A DNA stretch of 27,633 nucleotides from an uncultured Azospirillum sp. (GCF_946480385.1 NZ_CAMLJP010000088.1:1-27633), one strand, 5' to 3'; shown: positions 7,864-16,061, counted from the first letter of the stretch. Notes: generated by a model not told the origin, from the letters alone. Translations and numbers: made by a program.

Positions 7864-8508
7864 TCAGATGGGGGTCCTGCCCCGCTTCGCCAGCCAGTCG
7901 CCGGAGCTGTAGACGCTGCGGACATGGTGGACCAGCAGGTTGCGGGCGTCGATCAACTGGCCCATCCGCTCGCGGCAGGCGACGATGCCGGTGTCGGGGT
8001 GATAGACCGGCGCCAGCTCGCGGAACCGCCGGCGCACCTGATCCTCGTCGAAACACCATTCATTGACGAAACCGAACAGCTGCGCCGCGTCGCGCACTTC
8101 GGTAATCTGACCGTCTAGCGGCTGGAAGGACAGGCGCTGCAGCGCATGGGCCAGCGTCTTGTTGCGATAGCCCAACGTCTCCACCGCAGCCTCCAGCCGA
8201 CGCACGTCTTCCGCCGGCAGGATGCGGGCGCCCGGATCGGCAAGCGCCAGGGCGGCGGCCAGCGCCTTGCGGATCGCGGCGTCGCCGGCCTCCACGCCCT
8301 CCACCTCCAGCACCGCTTCCCCGCCCGAATCGCGCAATCCGGGATCGGTTGCCCCCTCCGGCGCCAGCAGCAGGGCGGCCGTCACCAGCGTCGGCACCCC
8401 GACCCCGCGCAGGGCGGCAAGCTCCAGCACCGCGGCGCGAAAACGCGCGCCGCAGGGCACGGATCGGCCGGGAGCTGGCAGGGAACCGGACTCTTCCGGT
8501 GCGGTCAT
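7864..8508 (-). CDS. Protein with C-terminal J-domain-like segment
   Basis: The 214-residue protein ends in a J-domain-like module: a helix rich in Arg (EDQVRRRFRELAPVYHPDTG) carrying the invariant HPD tripeptide at about residues 170-172, followed by ACRERMGQLIDARNLLVHHV, which fits helix III. J-domains stimulate the ATPase of Hsp70/DnaK. The first 100 or so residues are Ala/Leu-rich with no recognised domain; a middle part (RRLEAAVETLGYRNKTLAHALQRLSF) looks helical. It lacks the Gly/Phe and zinc-finger regions of DnaJ, so it is not DnaJ itself. The ATG at 8508 is given; a GTG at 8523 is possible. It is the last of four minus-strand genes starting with the diguanylate cyclase, but has a plausible promoter of its own. 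The specific client or role is unknown. Confidence 0.8.
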   Translation of the reverse strand: MTAPEESGSLPAPGRSVPCGARFRAAVLELAALRGVGVPTLVTAALLLAPEGATDPGLRDSGGEAVLEVEGVEAGDAAIRKALAAALALADPGARILPAEDVRRLEAAVETLGYRNKTLAHALQRLSFQPLDGQITEVRDAAQLFGFVNEWCFDEDQVRRRFRELAPVYHPDTGIVACRERMGQLIDARNLLVHHVRSVYSSGDWLAKRGRTPI

Positions 8509-8541
8509 CGTCGGCGCCAACACTTGGTGGAAGCGGGCGCG

Positions 8542-8570
8542 AGTCTACGCAAACTCATGAATCGCCGCAA
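8542..8570 (-). promoter_or_regulatory. Candidate promoter of the J-domain gene
   Basis: Read on the minus strand, TTGCGG (8570-8565) and TAGACT (8547-8542) are separated by 17 bases, close to the sigma-70 pattern. Transcription would start near 8535, giving a leader of only about 12-27 bases. No good ribosome binding site is seen before either candidate start codon. Confidence 0.45.
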
Positions 8571-8594
8571 TCACGCCGATGGACGCGACCGGTA

Positions 8595-8619
8595 GGATTT
8601 GAGCTGGAGGGATTTGAGC
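8595..8619. repeat. 10-bp direct repeat pair upstream of J-domain gene
   Basis: GGATTTGAGC occurs at 8595-8604 and again at 8610-8619, a 15-base period, just upstream of the candidate promoter at 8542-8570. It could be a pair of regulator half-sites or a chance short duplication. Confidence 0.5.
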
Positions 8620-8642
8620 CAGACGGATTATCGCACGCGGGC

Positions 8643-9275
8643 TCAGTGCGTCTTCATCGCCCCCGGCTTGGTCGGCAGGCGGTTGAGCAGCTCGTCGATA
8701 TAGGCGGTCTCGTCCTTGCCGGACATGGCGGCGAAGCCCTTCAGCATCTGGCTGCCGAAGGAAAAGACGTTGGACAGGTCGATGCGCCACGCCCCGCCCT
8801 CGCGCACGAAGTCGGCCGGAACCAGCGCCGGCCGGTTGTCGACCATCAGCAGGCCCGATGCCCGGTCGCCCTTGACCCGGACCGGCCCCAGAGAGCTGCG
8901 GGAGATGACATTGGGGCCGAGCCAGCCCGCCTTCAGTGCATGGTTGGCAATGTCGCCGACCGACATGCGGCGCAGTTCGGACGGGCCGAGATAGCGGCGC
9001 AGGCCCATGGCGGCGAAGCGTTCCGCCGGCTCCAGCCGCTGCAGCGGCGCGTCGCCGGGCTGGCGGGCGGCGTCCCGCACCGATTCCAGCGATTTGACCG
9101 AGTTGCGGGTGAGCAGCGAAATCACCGCCGACCCCCGCTTTTCGGCCAGCGCGCTGCGGGCGGCGTCGAAGGTCGCGGCGACCGCGCGCTCCTCCGGCGT
9201 TTCGCGCGGCGGGGCGGCGAAGCTGGTGGATGCGGCGATCAGGACGACGAAGAAGGCGAGGAAAGCGACGCGCAT
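8643..9275 (-). CDS. Secreted protein of unknown function
   Basis: The ATG at 9275 gives a 210-residue protein starting MRVAFLAFFVVLIAASTSFA, a clear Sec signal peptide with likely cleavage after SFA. An upstream in-frame start would place a basic, Ser-rich stretch before the signal and overlap the region just before the neighbouring gene, so it is not favoured. The mature protein is soluble-looking. Its C-terminal half (DRASGLLMVDNRPALVPADFVREGGAWRIDLSNVF, seen in parts as ASGLLMVDNRPALVPADF and EGGAWRIDLS) resembles the strand pattern of NTF2-like/DUF secreted proteins, but this is weak. There are no cysteines for a lipobox or disulphides in the mature part. It follows the DUF2336 gene by 31 bases on the same strand. 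Confidence 0.75.
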   Translation of the reverse strand: MRVAFLAFFVVLIAASTSFAAPPRETPEERAVAATFDAARSALAEKRGSAVISLLTRNSVKSLESVRDAARQPGDAPLQRLEPAERFAAMGLRRYLGPSELRRMSVGDIANHALKAGWLGPNVISRSSLGPVRVKGDRASGLLMVDNRPALVPADFVREGGAWRIDLSNVFSFGSQMLKGFAAMSGKDETAYIDELLNRLPTKPGAMKTH

Positions 9276-9306
9276 GCCAGGGAAAACCCGAAAACGGTTG
9301 AAAACG

Positions 9307-10635
9307 TCACGCCTTCTCCTCGACGCCGAAGAATTCGAGCTGCCAGCGCATCTCTTCATCGGTCATCGGATAGTGCGTGCCGTCGCGAGCATTAAGCGCC
9401 GTTTTTGGCGGAATCTGGGCAAGCCGCAACTGGACCTGCCGGGCGAAGCGCATGGTCAGCCCGGCGCGCCACACCAGCGCGGTGACGGCGCGCGGCGCAT
9501 GGGTGGCGACGATGCGGTCGACCACCGGCAGCGGGATCTGTGACAGCTCTGCCAGCGCCGCCATGACGAAGCCGCGGTCGCCCTCCACCATGGACCCCTC
9601 GATCAGCTTCTCGGTCAGCTTGCCTTCCTTGTTCAGGCGGGCCGCCTTGTCGCTTGGACGTTCCACCGGCTTCTCCGGCCCGGCGGCACCGCCGACCGCC
9701 TCCTCGCCGAAATCGACCGGGCCGAGCGGTTGGCCGGGCGCGGTGCCGGCCGCCGCCTGCCCCACCCGCTGGCGCACCGCCTCCACCAGCCCGCGCGCCG
9801 CCGCCGGATCGAGATCGTCGCGGTCCTGCAGAACCTTCAGCAGATTGTCGGCGACGAAGCTGGCCAGCCGCGCCACCGCGCGCGCCGGCAGGCGTGGACG
9901 GCGGACCAGCGGCGAATGCCAGGGCTCGTGCTGCGGCGCCTGATCGAGGATGCGGTCGAGCGTCTCTTCGCGGATCTGGGCCGACGGGTTGCCGAGCAGC
10001 GCCGTCACCGCCGCCTCGTCGTCGGAGCGCGCGATGGCGTCTGCGACGGAGGCGGAGACGTTCTGCCGGCTGGCGATGGCGGTCATCGCGCCCCGCACCG
10101 GCCCCTTCATGATGATGTCGGTCAGATCCTCTTCGGTGAGGATCGGCGAATGCTGCAGGACCGGGGCGCAGACCGACAGCTCCACGTCGCGGGCCAGCCG
10201 GTTGATGACGCCGTGCGGGGCATTGGGCAGGTCCTTCAGCGCCTCGGCCAGGATGCCGCGCACCTCCGTCGCCTGGTCGCGCGCCAGCGTTTCCAGGCAT
10301 TCCACCGTCAGCCGCTCGATCTGGATCGCCTGATCGGCCGACAGTTCCGGAAGCAGGCGGGCGATCTTCTGCGCCACCGCCTGCCGCACCATGACCTCAC
10401 GGTCCTTCGCCAGCAGCAGGTCGGCCTGCCGCGGCGTCCCGGCATTGGTGGCGATGGCGCGCCGCACCTCGGCCGCGGCGTCGGCTGCCAGGAAATACAG
10501 CAGCTCCGGCCGGGTTTTGGGATGCTCGGCGACCTTCCGGCGAACCGCCGGATCCTCGCTCTGCACCATCCGCTTGGCGGATTCGTAATCGGCGGGGTCG
10601 AGCGTCTCGGGACGTGGGGAGGCGGGCGGGGTCAC
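9307..10635 (-). CDS. DUF2336 family protein
   Basis: The 442-residue protein resembles DUF2336, an alphaproteobacterial family of unknown function. The N-terminal part has HEAT/leucine-rich-variant-like units of about 24 residues (SEDPAVRRKVAEHPKTRPEL, then AAAEVRRAIATNAGTPRQADL, then DREVMVRQAVAQKIARLL). The centre (ARDVELSVCAPVLQHSPILT, then EEDLTDIIMKG) is the most family-like part, and a C-terminal helical region begins about residue 340. There are no membrane segments, so it is cytoplasmic. It begins with GTG (10635), overlapping the diguanylate cyclase stop as GTGA. Coupled translation suggests a shared signalling role, for example as a scaffold, but no function can be assigned from the sequence. 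Confidence 0.88.
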   Translation of the reverse strand: MTPPASPRPETLDPADYESAKRMVQSEDPAVRRKVAEHPKTRPELLYFLAADAAAEVRRAIATNAGTPRQADLLLAKDREVMVRQAVAQKIARLLPELSADQAIQIERLTVECLETLARDQATEVRGILAEALKDLPNAPHGVINRLARDVELSVCAPVLQHSPILTEEDLTDIIMKGPVRGAMTAIASRQNVSASVADAIARSDDEAAVTALLGNPSAQIREETLDRILDQAPQHEPWHSPLVRRPRLPARAVARLASFVADNLLKVLQDRDDLDPAAARGLVEAVRQRVGQAAAGTAPGQPLGPVDFGEEAVGGAAGPEKPVERPSDKAARLNKEGKLTEKLIEGSMVEGDRGFVMAALAELSQIPLPVVDRIVATHAPRAVTALVWRAGLTMRFARQVQLRLAQIPPKTALNARDGTHYPMTDEEMRWQLEFFGVEEKA

Positions 10636-12371
10636 GGGGCGGGCTCCGCGGCCGAAATGTCGGATGAAGAGGACTGGAAGACCGGCGCCAGGGCGTAATG
10701 GCCCTTGCCGCTCTTCTTGGCGTCGTACATGGCGGCATCGGCGCGGTCGGTCAACTCGCGCACCGTCTCGCCGCGGCCGGGGGTATGCACGGCGATGCCG
10801 ATCGACAGGCCCAGCGGCTTCTCCGGGCTTGCCGACAGGTGGGCAAGGTCACGCATGCCGTTCAGCAGCCGATCCGCGACGATCCGCGCCTTCTCCTCGT
10901 CGGTGCGGCCCAGCCACAGCACGAACTCGTCGCCGCCCAGCCGTCCCGGCAGGTCGCCCGGCCGCACCCCGGTGGTCAGCAGCGTGCCGATGGCCTTCAG
11001 CACCGTGTCGCCCTGCTGGTGGCCGTGCAGGTCGTTGACCGCCTTGAAATTGTCCAGGTCGACATAGAGCAGGGCCGAAGGCCCGCTGTCCGGCCGCGAG
11101 ATCGATTCCTCCAGCCGTTCGAAGAAGGTGCGGCGGTTGAACAGGCCCGTCAGCCCGTCGCGCTCCGACAAACGGCGCAGCCGCTCCTGATAGGCGAGAT
11201 GCGCATGGGCGATGCCGATATGGTCGGCCACGCCGGACATCAGCTGGCGGTCGTCGTCGTCCCAGGGCTCCGAATCGCCGGTGCGCCAGACCAGCAGCGC
11301 GCCGTTCACCGCCTGCCGGTACTCGGTCCGCTCGCCGATCAACTGCACGTCGCCCAGCCGGTCGGCCAGCTGCCCTTCGCCATTGGCGATGCGGTCGAGC
11401 AGCGCGGTCCCGACCTCCGGCAACTCCGCCCCGAACTCCGCCACCAGCGACAGGGCGACACGACCGCCGCCCGGGGCGCTGCCGCCCCCCTCCTCCGCCC
11501 GGTAGATGCGGCAGCCGTCGGCGCTGAGCGCCCGCGCCGTCTCCGTGGCGGCCACCACCAGCGCCTCCGCGGCATCGAGCCGGTCGCGCAGGGTGTGGAC
11601 GATATGGCCGAGCAGCCGTTCGCGATAACGGATGCGCGCCAGTTCGTTGGAGCGCAGCACCTGTTCGGTCACGTCGCGGCAGACGCCGCGGGCGCCGATC
11701 CAGTCACCTTGCGGCCCGAACAGCGGCAGGGCGGAGGCGACGATGCAGGCCGGCGTGCCGTCGGCGCTCTTCAGCCAGAGCTCGGACTGGTCGACGGCGC
11801 GGCGGCAGTCGAAGGGCATCGGCAGGTCTTCCGCGTCCTCCAGCGCCAGGCTGCGCGGGTCGCGGCCGATCAGCGCGTCGGCCGGATAGCCCAGCGCCCC
11901 CCTATGGCTGACGAAGACAAAGGTGCCGTCCGGCCCGGTTTCCCAGGCGAAGTCGGAGGAGACCTCCACCAGATCCTTGTAGCGCCGCCGCGATTCCGTC
12001 AGCGTGTGGCGCAGTTGCCGTTCCAGCGTGTCGTCGCGGCCCAGCAGCAGAAAGCCGCCGTCGGGCAGCGGCACGCCGGCCCATTCGACGATCATGATCC
12101 CGCGCAGGGATTCCACCGGCACCGAGCGCAGCCCCGGCGCCACGCTGGCTCCCGACAGCCAGTTGCGCAGCTCCGGCAGCCAGCGCGGGTCGCTGTCCAT
12201 CATGTCTTCCGCCTCGGCATTCGCTTCGGCGACGGCCAGGGCCGAATCCAGCCGCAGGGCCGGGCCGGGATACAGCGCGACCAGCGTTACGGGGCCGGTC
12301 GGACCGGCGGTCGGGGCAGAAGTACCGGTGGTCAGGAGAAGGTCCACGGCGATCCCAGATCGGCGGGCCAC
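10632..12371 (-). CDS. Diguanylate cyclase with PAS and GAF-like sensor regions
   Basis: This 579-residue soluble protein makes cyclic di-GMP from two GTP. A PAS-like region lies at about 30-115, a clearer PAS domain at 128-235 (FAWETGPDGTFVFVSHRGAL, ending GARGVCRDVTEQ), a GAF-like region at 250-395, and a GGDEF domain at 396-565. In the last, DGLTGLFNRRTF and VDLDNFKAVNDLHGHQQGD precede the intact GGDEF (479-483). RPGD (470-473) lies five residues before it, so the inhibitory I-site is present. The catalytic motif is canonical, so it should be active. No EAL domain and no membrane segments are seen. The start given is a GTG with no strong ribosome binding site; the GTG at 12347 is an alternative. 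It overlaps the DUF2336 gene. Confidence 0.94.
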   Translation of the reverse strand: MARRSGIAVDLLLTTGTSAPTAGPTGPVTLVALYPGPALRLDSALAVAEANAEAEDMMDSDPRWLPELRNWLSGASVAPGLRSVPVESLRGIMIVEWAGVPLPDGGFLLLGRDDTLERQLRHTLTESRRRYKDLVEVSSDFAWETGPDGTFVFVSHRGALGYPADALIGRDPRSLALEDAEDLPMPFDCRRAVDQSELWLKSADGTPACIVASALPLFGPQGDWIGARGVCRDVTEQVLRSNELARIRYRERLLGHIVHTLRDRLDAAEALVVAATETARALSADGCRIYRAEEGGGSAPGGGRVALSLVAEFGAELPEVGTALLDRIANGEGQLADRLGDVQLIGERTEYRQAVNGALLVWRTGDSEPWDDDDRQLMSGVADHIGIAHAHLAYQERLRRLSERDGLTGLFNRRTFFERLEESISRPDSGPSALLYVDLDNFKAVNDLHGHQQGDTVLKAIGTLLTTGVRPGDLPGRLGGDEFVLWLGRTDEEKARIVADRLLNGMRDLAHLSASPEKPLGLSIGIAVHTPGRGETVRELTDRADAAMYDAKKSGKGHYALAPVFQSSSSDISAAEPAP

Positions 12372-12448
12372 GAGGCGGACAAGCCACGGGGCGGGCGGGG
12401 TGAAAAACCTTAGGCTGCAAACCGTAACAAGGTCCGGCCCATGCTACC

Positions 12449-12477
12449 TCTTTAGGGGTTAATCTTCAATCAACCAA
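12449..12477 (-). promoter_or_regulatory. Possible promoter of the diguanylate cyclase gene
   Basis: On the minus strand, TTGGTT (12477-12472) and TAAAGA (12454-12449) are 17 bases apart, in the AT-richest part of the 214-base divergent gap. The leader would be about 70 bases. The match to the consensus is moderate, and other placements are possible. Confidence 0.3.
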
Positions 12478-12585
12478 CGAGGCGGGGGGGCTCCCCATGG
12501 CGACGGCTCGACCGGAGGAACGGGCCGGCGCTGCGACCATGTGAAGCGCCTTGCGGCGGGCCGCGGACGGCCCCATTCTTGAGGG

Positions 12586-13317
12586 ATGACCGTCCCGACC
12601 TCCCCCGCCGCTCCGGCGCCCGACTCCGCCACCGGATCCGCCGGCAATCCCCTCGCCGCGCTGCGCGATCGCGCCGTGTGGATCTTCGACCTCGACAACA
12701 CGCTCTACCCGGCGTCCTGCAACCTGTTCGCCCAGGTCGACCGCCGGATCAACGAGTTCATCGCCGCCCACTTCAACATCGGCATGGACGAGGCCAGGGT
12801 GCGGCAGAAGCATTTCTTCCGCGAATACGGCACCACGCTGCGTGGCCTGATGATGGAGCATGACGTCGATCCGGTCGCCTACATGGACTATGTCCACGAC
12901 ATCGACGTGACCGGCGTCCAGCCCTCCGCCCTGCTGGCCGATGCACTGGCCCGCCTGCCCGGCCGCAAGATCATCTACACCAACGGCTCGGTCCGCCATG
13001 CCGAGAATGTCGCCGGCCGGCTCGGCATCCTCGACCGGTTCGATGCGGTGTTCGACATCGCCGCCGGCGGTTTCGTGCCGAAACCCGATCCGCGTCCCTA
13101 CGCCACGCTGGTGGAGCGTCACGGCGTCGACCCGGCCGACGCCTGCATGGTGGAGGACATCGCCCGCAACCTCGCCCCCGCCCACGCGCTGGGCATGACC
13201 ACCGTGTGGGTTCGCGGCGAGAAGGAGTACGAGAAGGCCGGCGTGGGCGCCGGGATCCACATCGACCACACCGTGGACGATCTGCCCTCCTGGCTGGCCG
13301 CGGTGGCGGGGGTTTAG
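12586..13317 (+). CDS. HAD-family pyrimidine 5'-nucleotidase-like hydrolase
   Basis: The 243-residue protein is a HAD phosphatase with all four motifs: DLDNTLYP (D35 and D37 as nucleophile and acid), TNGS at 132-135, the lysine of PKPDPRPY (K166), and VEDIARNL with E190/D191. The sequence around IFDLDNTLYPASCNLFAQVD, the cap segment and the YTNGS motif resemble the SDT1/pyrimidine 5'-nucleotidase group more than phosphoglycolate phosphatases. Such enzymes dephosphorylate UMP/CMP-type nucleotides or related phosphates; the real substrate is not fixed by sequence. The first 20 or so residues are a Pro/Ala-rich extension. GAGGG lies immediately before ATG 12586, too close for ideal spacing, yet no better start is evident. 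The gene diverges from the diguanylate cyclase and precedes dapD. Confidence 0.88.
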   Translation: MTVPTSPAAPAPDSATGSAGNPLAALRDRAVWIFDLDNTLYPASCNLFAQVDRRINEFIAAHFNIGMDEARVRQKHFFREYGTTLRGLMMEHDVDPVAYMDYVHDIDVTGVQPSALLADALARLPGRKIIYTNGSVRHAENVAGRLGILDRFDAVFDIAAGGFVPKPDPRPYATLVERHGVDPADACMVEDIARNLAPAHALGMTTVWVRGEKEYEKAGVGAGIHIDHTVDDLPSWLAAVAGV

Positions 13318-13372
13318 ATCGAATCGCGTAAAATCGGAATTGATTTGAAGCGTGACTCCGATCGCGAAACAT

Positions 13373-13386
13373 AAAGCCGGGGCTTT
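13373..13386 (+). terminator. Short hairpin after HAD gene, weak terminator candidate
   Basis: AAAGCC and GGCTTT pair exactly around GG, 55 bases after the HAD gene stop. In RNA the inner pairs would open to form the loop. The run of T is only three bases long, so termination may be weak. Confidence 0.3.
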
Positions 13387-13420
13387 GTCGCAAACCGGCT
13401 GATGTCGGCCGCGGGTACGG

Positions 13421-13450
13421 TTGACAGCAGGCGCGATGCGGCTCCATGGT
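13421..13450 (+). promoter_or_regulatory. Candidate dapD promoter
   Basis: A perfect TTGACA -35 (13421-13426) is followed after 18 bases by CATGGT (13445-13450), an acceptable alphaproteobacterial -10. The transcript would begin about 30 bases before the dapD ATG. Confidence 0.45.
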
Positions 13451-13488
13451 GCCGTCCCTTGGACAATCGACAGCAGAACGACCGCGCC

Positions 13489-14331
13489 ATGAGCCACGCC
13501 AGCCTGCAAGCCACCATCGACCCCGCCTGGGAAAACCGGGCCGATCTCACCACCGCCACCACCGGCCCCGTCCGCGACGCCGTGAACGCGGCGCTGGATG
13601 CGCTCGATGCCGGCGACCTGCGCGTCGCGGAGAAGACCGCCGACGGCTGGAAGGTCAACCAGTGGCTGAAGAAGGCGGTTCTGCTGTCCTTCCGCCTGAA
13701 CGCCAACGAGATGATCCCGGGCGGCCCGGCCGGCTCCTCCTGGTTCGACAAGGTGCCGCCAAAGTTCGAAGGCTGGACCGAAGGCCAGTTCCAGAACGCC
13801 GGCTTCCGCGCCCTGCCCGGCGCCATCGCCCGCAAGTCGTCCTATGTCGCCCCCGGCGTCATCCTGATGCCCAGCTTCGTCAATGTCGGCGCCTATGTCG
13901 ACAGCGGCACCATGGTCGATACCTGGGTGACCGTCGGCTCCTGCGCCCAGATCGGCAAGAATGTCCACCTGTCGGGCGGCGTCGGCATCGGCGGCGTGCT
14001 GGAGCCGCTGCAGGCCGACCCGGTCATCATCGAGGACAACTGCTTCATCGGCGCCCGTTCGGAGATCGTCGAGGGCGTGATCGTCGAGGAAGGCGCGGTC
14101 ATCTCCATGGGCTGCTACATCGGCGCCTCGACCAAGATCATCGACCGCCACACCGGCGAGGTCTTCATGGGCCGCGTTCCGGCCTACTCGGTCGTCGTCC
14201 CCGGCTCGCTGCCCGGCAAGCCGCTGCCCGACGGCACCCCCGGCCCGAGCCTGTACTGCTGCGTCATCATCAAGCGCGTCGACGAAAAGACCCGCTCGAA
14301 GACGGCGATCAACGACCTGCTGCGGGATTGA
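13489..14331 (+). CDS. dapD: Tetrahydrodipicolinate N-succinyltransferase DapD
   Basis: DapD transfers succinyl from succinyl-CoA to tetrahydrodipicolinate, the first step of the succinylase branch to meso-diaminopimelate and lysine. The 280-residue protein has the N-terminal helical domain (with [18 protein letters not shown] at about 54-71) and a left-handed beta-helix of hexapeptide repeats from about 115 ([20 protein letters not shown], later [19 protein letters not shown] and [20 protein letters not shown]). The C-terminal [18 protein letters not shown] ending is typical. The start MSHASLQ at 13489 gives the usual family length; upstream in-frame codons are not conserved-looking. A strong terminator follows at 14352. 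The dapE gene lies 559 bases downstream, separated by a hicAB remnant. Confidence 0.98.
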   Translation: MSHASLQATIDPAWENRADLTTATTGPVRDAVNAALDALDAGDLRVAEKTADGWKVNQWLKKAVLLSFRLNANEMIPGGPAGSSWFDKVPPKFEGWTEGQFQNAGFRALPGAIARKSSYVAPGVILMPSFVNVGAYVDSGTMVDTWVTVGSCAQIGKNVHLSGGVGIGGVLEPLQADPVIIEDNCFIGARSEIVEGVIVEEGAVISMGCYIGASTKIIDRHTGEVFMGRVPAYSVVVPGSLPGKPLPDGTPGPSLYCCVIIKRVDEKTRSKTAINDLLRD

Positions 14332-14351
14332 TCCAAACGGCAGAAGACTGT

Positions 14352-14391
14352 GGGGCGATAGCGCATGCCGCTATCGCCCCTTGCTATTTTG
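14352..14391 (+). terminator. Strong intrinsic terminator after dapD
   Basis: GGGGCGATAGCG (14352-14363) and CGCTATCGCCCC (14369-14380) form a perfect 12-bp stem with loop CATGC. TTGCTATTTT follows. It lies 20 bases after the dapD stop. The near-symmetric sequence could also serve as a protein-binding site for the downstream hicAB-derived gene. Confidence 0.88.
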
Positions 14392-14410
14392 CCGTCCGCC
14401 GCCTTACCAT
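14381..14410 (+). promoter_or_regulatory. Possible promoter of the hicAB remnant
   Basis: TTGCTA (14381-14386) and TACCAT (14405-14410) are 18 bases apart. Transcription would start near 14417, the former hicA start codon. The -35 element overlaps the T-rich tail of the dapD terminator. The match is moderate only. Confidence 0.3.
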
Positions 14411-14416
14411 CGCCGC

Positions 14417-14538
14417 ATGAACGACGCCCGCCGTGCGATGCCGGCCGCCATTTTCGCGCGGCTGACCGCCGCCTGATCCGCTGGCGGACATCAAGGCGCT
14501 GGTGGTCGCACTGGGCCGATCAACGCGGGGATCGCGCC
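14417..14538 (+). pseudogene. Decayed HicA-type toxin gene
   Basis: Reading from ATG 14417 gives MNDARRAMPAAIFARLTAA, then a stop at 14474-14476. The next frame carries LIRWR (from 14473), and the third frame carries [18 protein letters not shown] (from about 14487). Joined, these resemble the first half of HicA mRNA-interferase toxins (typically RRTLEAIFA, then IRWRDIEALLVALG, then GRGSR). Two single-base losses explain the frame changes. The second half of HicA, with the VFHRPHP-like segment, is missing: hicB begins directly. Therefore no functional toxin can be made. The reconstruction is by eye from memory of the family; the two matching blocks in the right order and next to hicB make it likely. 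Confidence 0.72.
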
Positions 14539-14865
14539 GTGACGATGGAATACAAGGGCTATGTGTCCGGTCCCATCGACTTCGACCCGGAGGACGGGAC
14601 CTTCTCCGGCACGGTTGCCGGCTTGTCCGAGGTCATCCATTTCGAGGGCGGCAGCGCACAGGATCTGTGGGACAGCTTTCGCGGCAGCATCGACGACTAT
14701 CTGGCGATCTGCGCCGAGAAAGGCCGCATGCCCGACAAGCCTTTCAGCGGTAAGATGCTGGTGCGCGCCACGCCGGAACTGCACCGGAAGGCTGCCTTGC
14801 GCGCCGCCGCCGAAGGCATCAGCCTGAGCCAATGGGTCGCCCGCCAGATCGACGCGGCTCCCTGA
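14539..14865 (+). CDS. hicB: HicB-family antitoxin, orphan
   Basis: HicB antitoxins bind and neutralise HicA and repress their own promoter. This 108-residue protein has the N-terminal HicB fold ([20 protein letters not shown], then [20 protein letters not shown] and [11 protein letters not shown]) up to about residue 63. A C-terminal ribbon-helix-helix DNA-binding segment follows at about 71-105 ([20 protein letters not shown], then [12 protein letters not shown]). The GTG at 14539 is chosen because GGGGA ends 7 bases before it; ATG 14545 is the alternative, giving 106 residues. The cognate toxin upstream is broken, so this is an intact antitoxin without its toxin. It ends 25 bases before dapE and may share a transcript with it. 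Confidence 0.9.
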   Translation: MTMEYKGYVSGPIDFDPEDGTFSGTVAGLSEVIHFEGGSAQDLWDSFRGSIDDYLAICAEKGRMPDKPFSGKMLVRATPELHRKAALRAAAEGISLSQWVARQIDAAP

Positions 14866-14890
14866 CCGACGAAGACCAACCGGATACCCC

Positions 14891-16039
14891 ATGACCCTCG
14901 ACCCCGTCGCCCTCGCCCAGGACCTGATCCGCTGCCCCAGCATCACGCCGCGCGATGACGGCGCATTGGGCGTGCTGGAGGCGGCGCTGACGCCGATGGG
15001 TTTCACCTGCCACCGCCTGCGCTTCGAGCAGGAGGGGACGGAGCCGGTGGAGAACCTCTATGCCCGGCTCGGCACCGAGGGGCCGAACTTCTGCTTCGCC
15101 GGCCACACCGACGTGGTGCCGCCGGGCGACAAGGGCTGGACGGTCGATCCCTTCGCCGGTGAGGTGATGGGCGGACGGCTGTTCGGCCGTGGTGCCGTCG
15201 ACATGAAGGGCGCCATCGCCGCCTTCGTCGCCGCCGTGTCGCGCCGGCTGCAGGACGGGCCGCCCGCCGGTTCGATCAGCCTGCTGATCACCGGCGACGA
15301 GGAAGGAGTCGCCATCAACGGCACCCGCAAGGTGCTGGACTGGCTGGCCGAGCGTGGCGAGCGCATCGACGCCTGCGTGGTGGGGGAGCCGACCAACCCC
15401 AAGGCGCTGGGCGACATGATCAAGATCGGCCGGCGCGGCAGCCTGAGCGGTTTCCTGACCGTGTTCGGCGCGCAGGGCCACGTCGCCTATCCGCATCTGG
15501 CCGACAACCCGCTGCCGCGTCTGGTCCGCATGCTGGCCGCCATCACCGAACACCCGATGGACGAGGGCACGGCACATTTCCAGCCCTCCACCCTGGCGCT
15601 GACCACCATCGACGTCGGCAACAAGGCGACCAACGTCATCCCGGCGCAAGGCAAGGCGACCTTCAACATCCGCTTCAACGACGCCCACACCCCGGCCAGC
15701 ATCGAAGCGTGGCTGCGGCAAACCTTCGACGCCGTCGGCGGCGCCTATGAGCTGGAGGTCTATTGCTCCGGCGACAGCTTCGTCACCCCGCCCGGCCCGC
15801 TGACAGAGCTCGTGGCGGAGGCGGTGGAGGGGGTGACCGGGCGCCGGCCGGACTATTCGACCACCGGCGGCACGTCGGACGCACGCTTCATCAAGAATGT
15901 CTGCCCGGTGGTGGAGTTCGGGCTGGTCGGCCAGACCATGCACAAGGTGGACGAATATTGTTCGGTGGAGGATTTGCGCCAGCTGACCGCCATCTACGAG
16001 TCGATCCTGAAGGGCGTGTTCACGCGCCTTGCCGGGTGA
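14891..16039 (+). CDS. dapE: Succinyl-diaminopimelate desuccinylase DapE
   Basis: DapE hydrolyses N-succinyl-LL-diaminopimelate to LL-diaminopimelate and succinate, using two zinc ions. The 382-residue M20 peptidase-like protein has [10 protein letters not shown] with H72/D74, GRGAVDMKG with bridging D104, TGDEEG with E137/E138, the GEPT motif with E166, and a C-terminal metal histidine in GQTMHKVDE (H351). [11 protein letters not shown] (323-333) is also diagnostic of DapE. The dimerisation lid (about 180-292) is complete. The ATG at 14891 has a weak GGAT upstream. It follows hicB by 25 bases and is followed by a small membrane-protein gene after 22 bases. Confidence 0.98.
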   Translation: MTLDPVALAQDLIRCPSITPRDDGALGVLEAALTPMGFTCHRLRFEQEGTEPVENLYARLGTEGPNFCFAGHTDVVPPGDKGWTVDPFAGEVMGGRLFGRGAVDMKGAIAAFVAAVSRRLQDGPPAGSISLLITGDEEGVAINGTRKVLDWLAERGERIDACVVGEPTNPKALGDMIKIGRRGSLSGFLTVFGAQGHVAYPHLADNPLPRLVRMLAAITEHPMDEGTAHFQPSTLALTTIDVGNKATNVIPAQGKATFNIRFNDAHTPASIEAWLRQTFDAVGGAYELEVYCSGDSFVTPPGPLTELVAEAVEGVTGRRPDYSTTGGTSDARFIKNVCPVVEFGLVGQTMHKVDEYCSVEDLRQLTAIYESILKGVFTRLAG

Positions 16040-16061
16040 GAAGCCTGACCGGGACACCACG

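Noticed and set aside
6450..7925. Several frames antisense to the pentapeptide gene with repetitive translations
   Set aside because: Their repetitiveness is just the reverse reading of the 15-bp coding period; no independent support.
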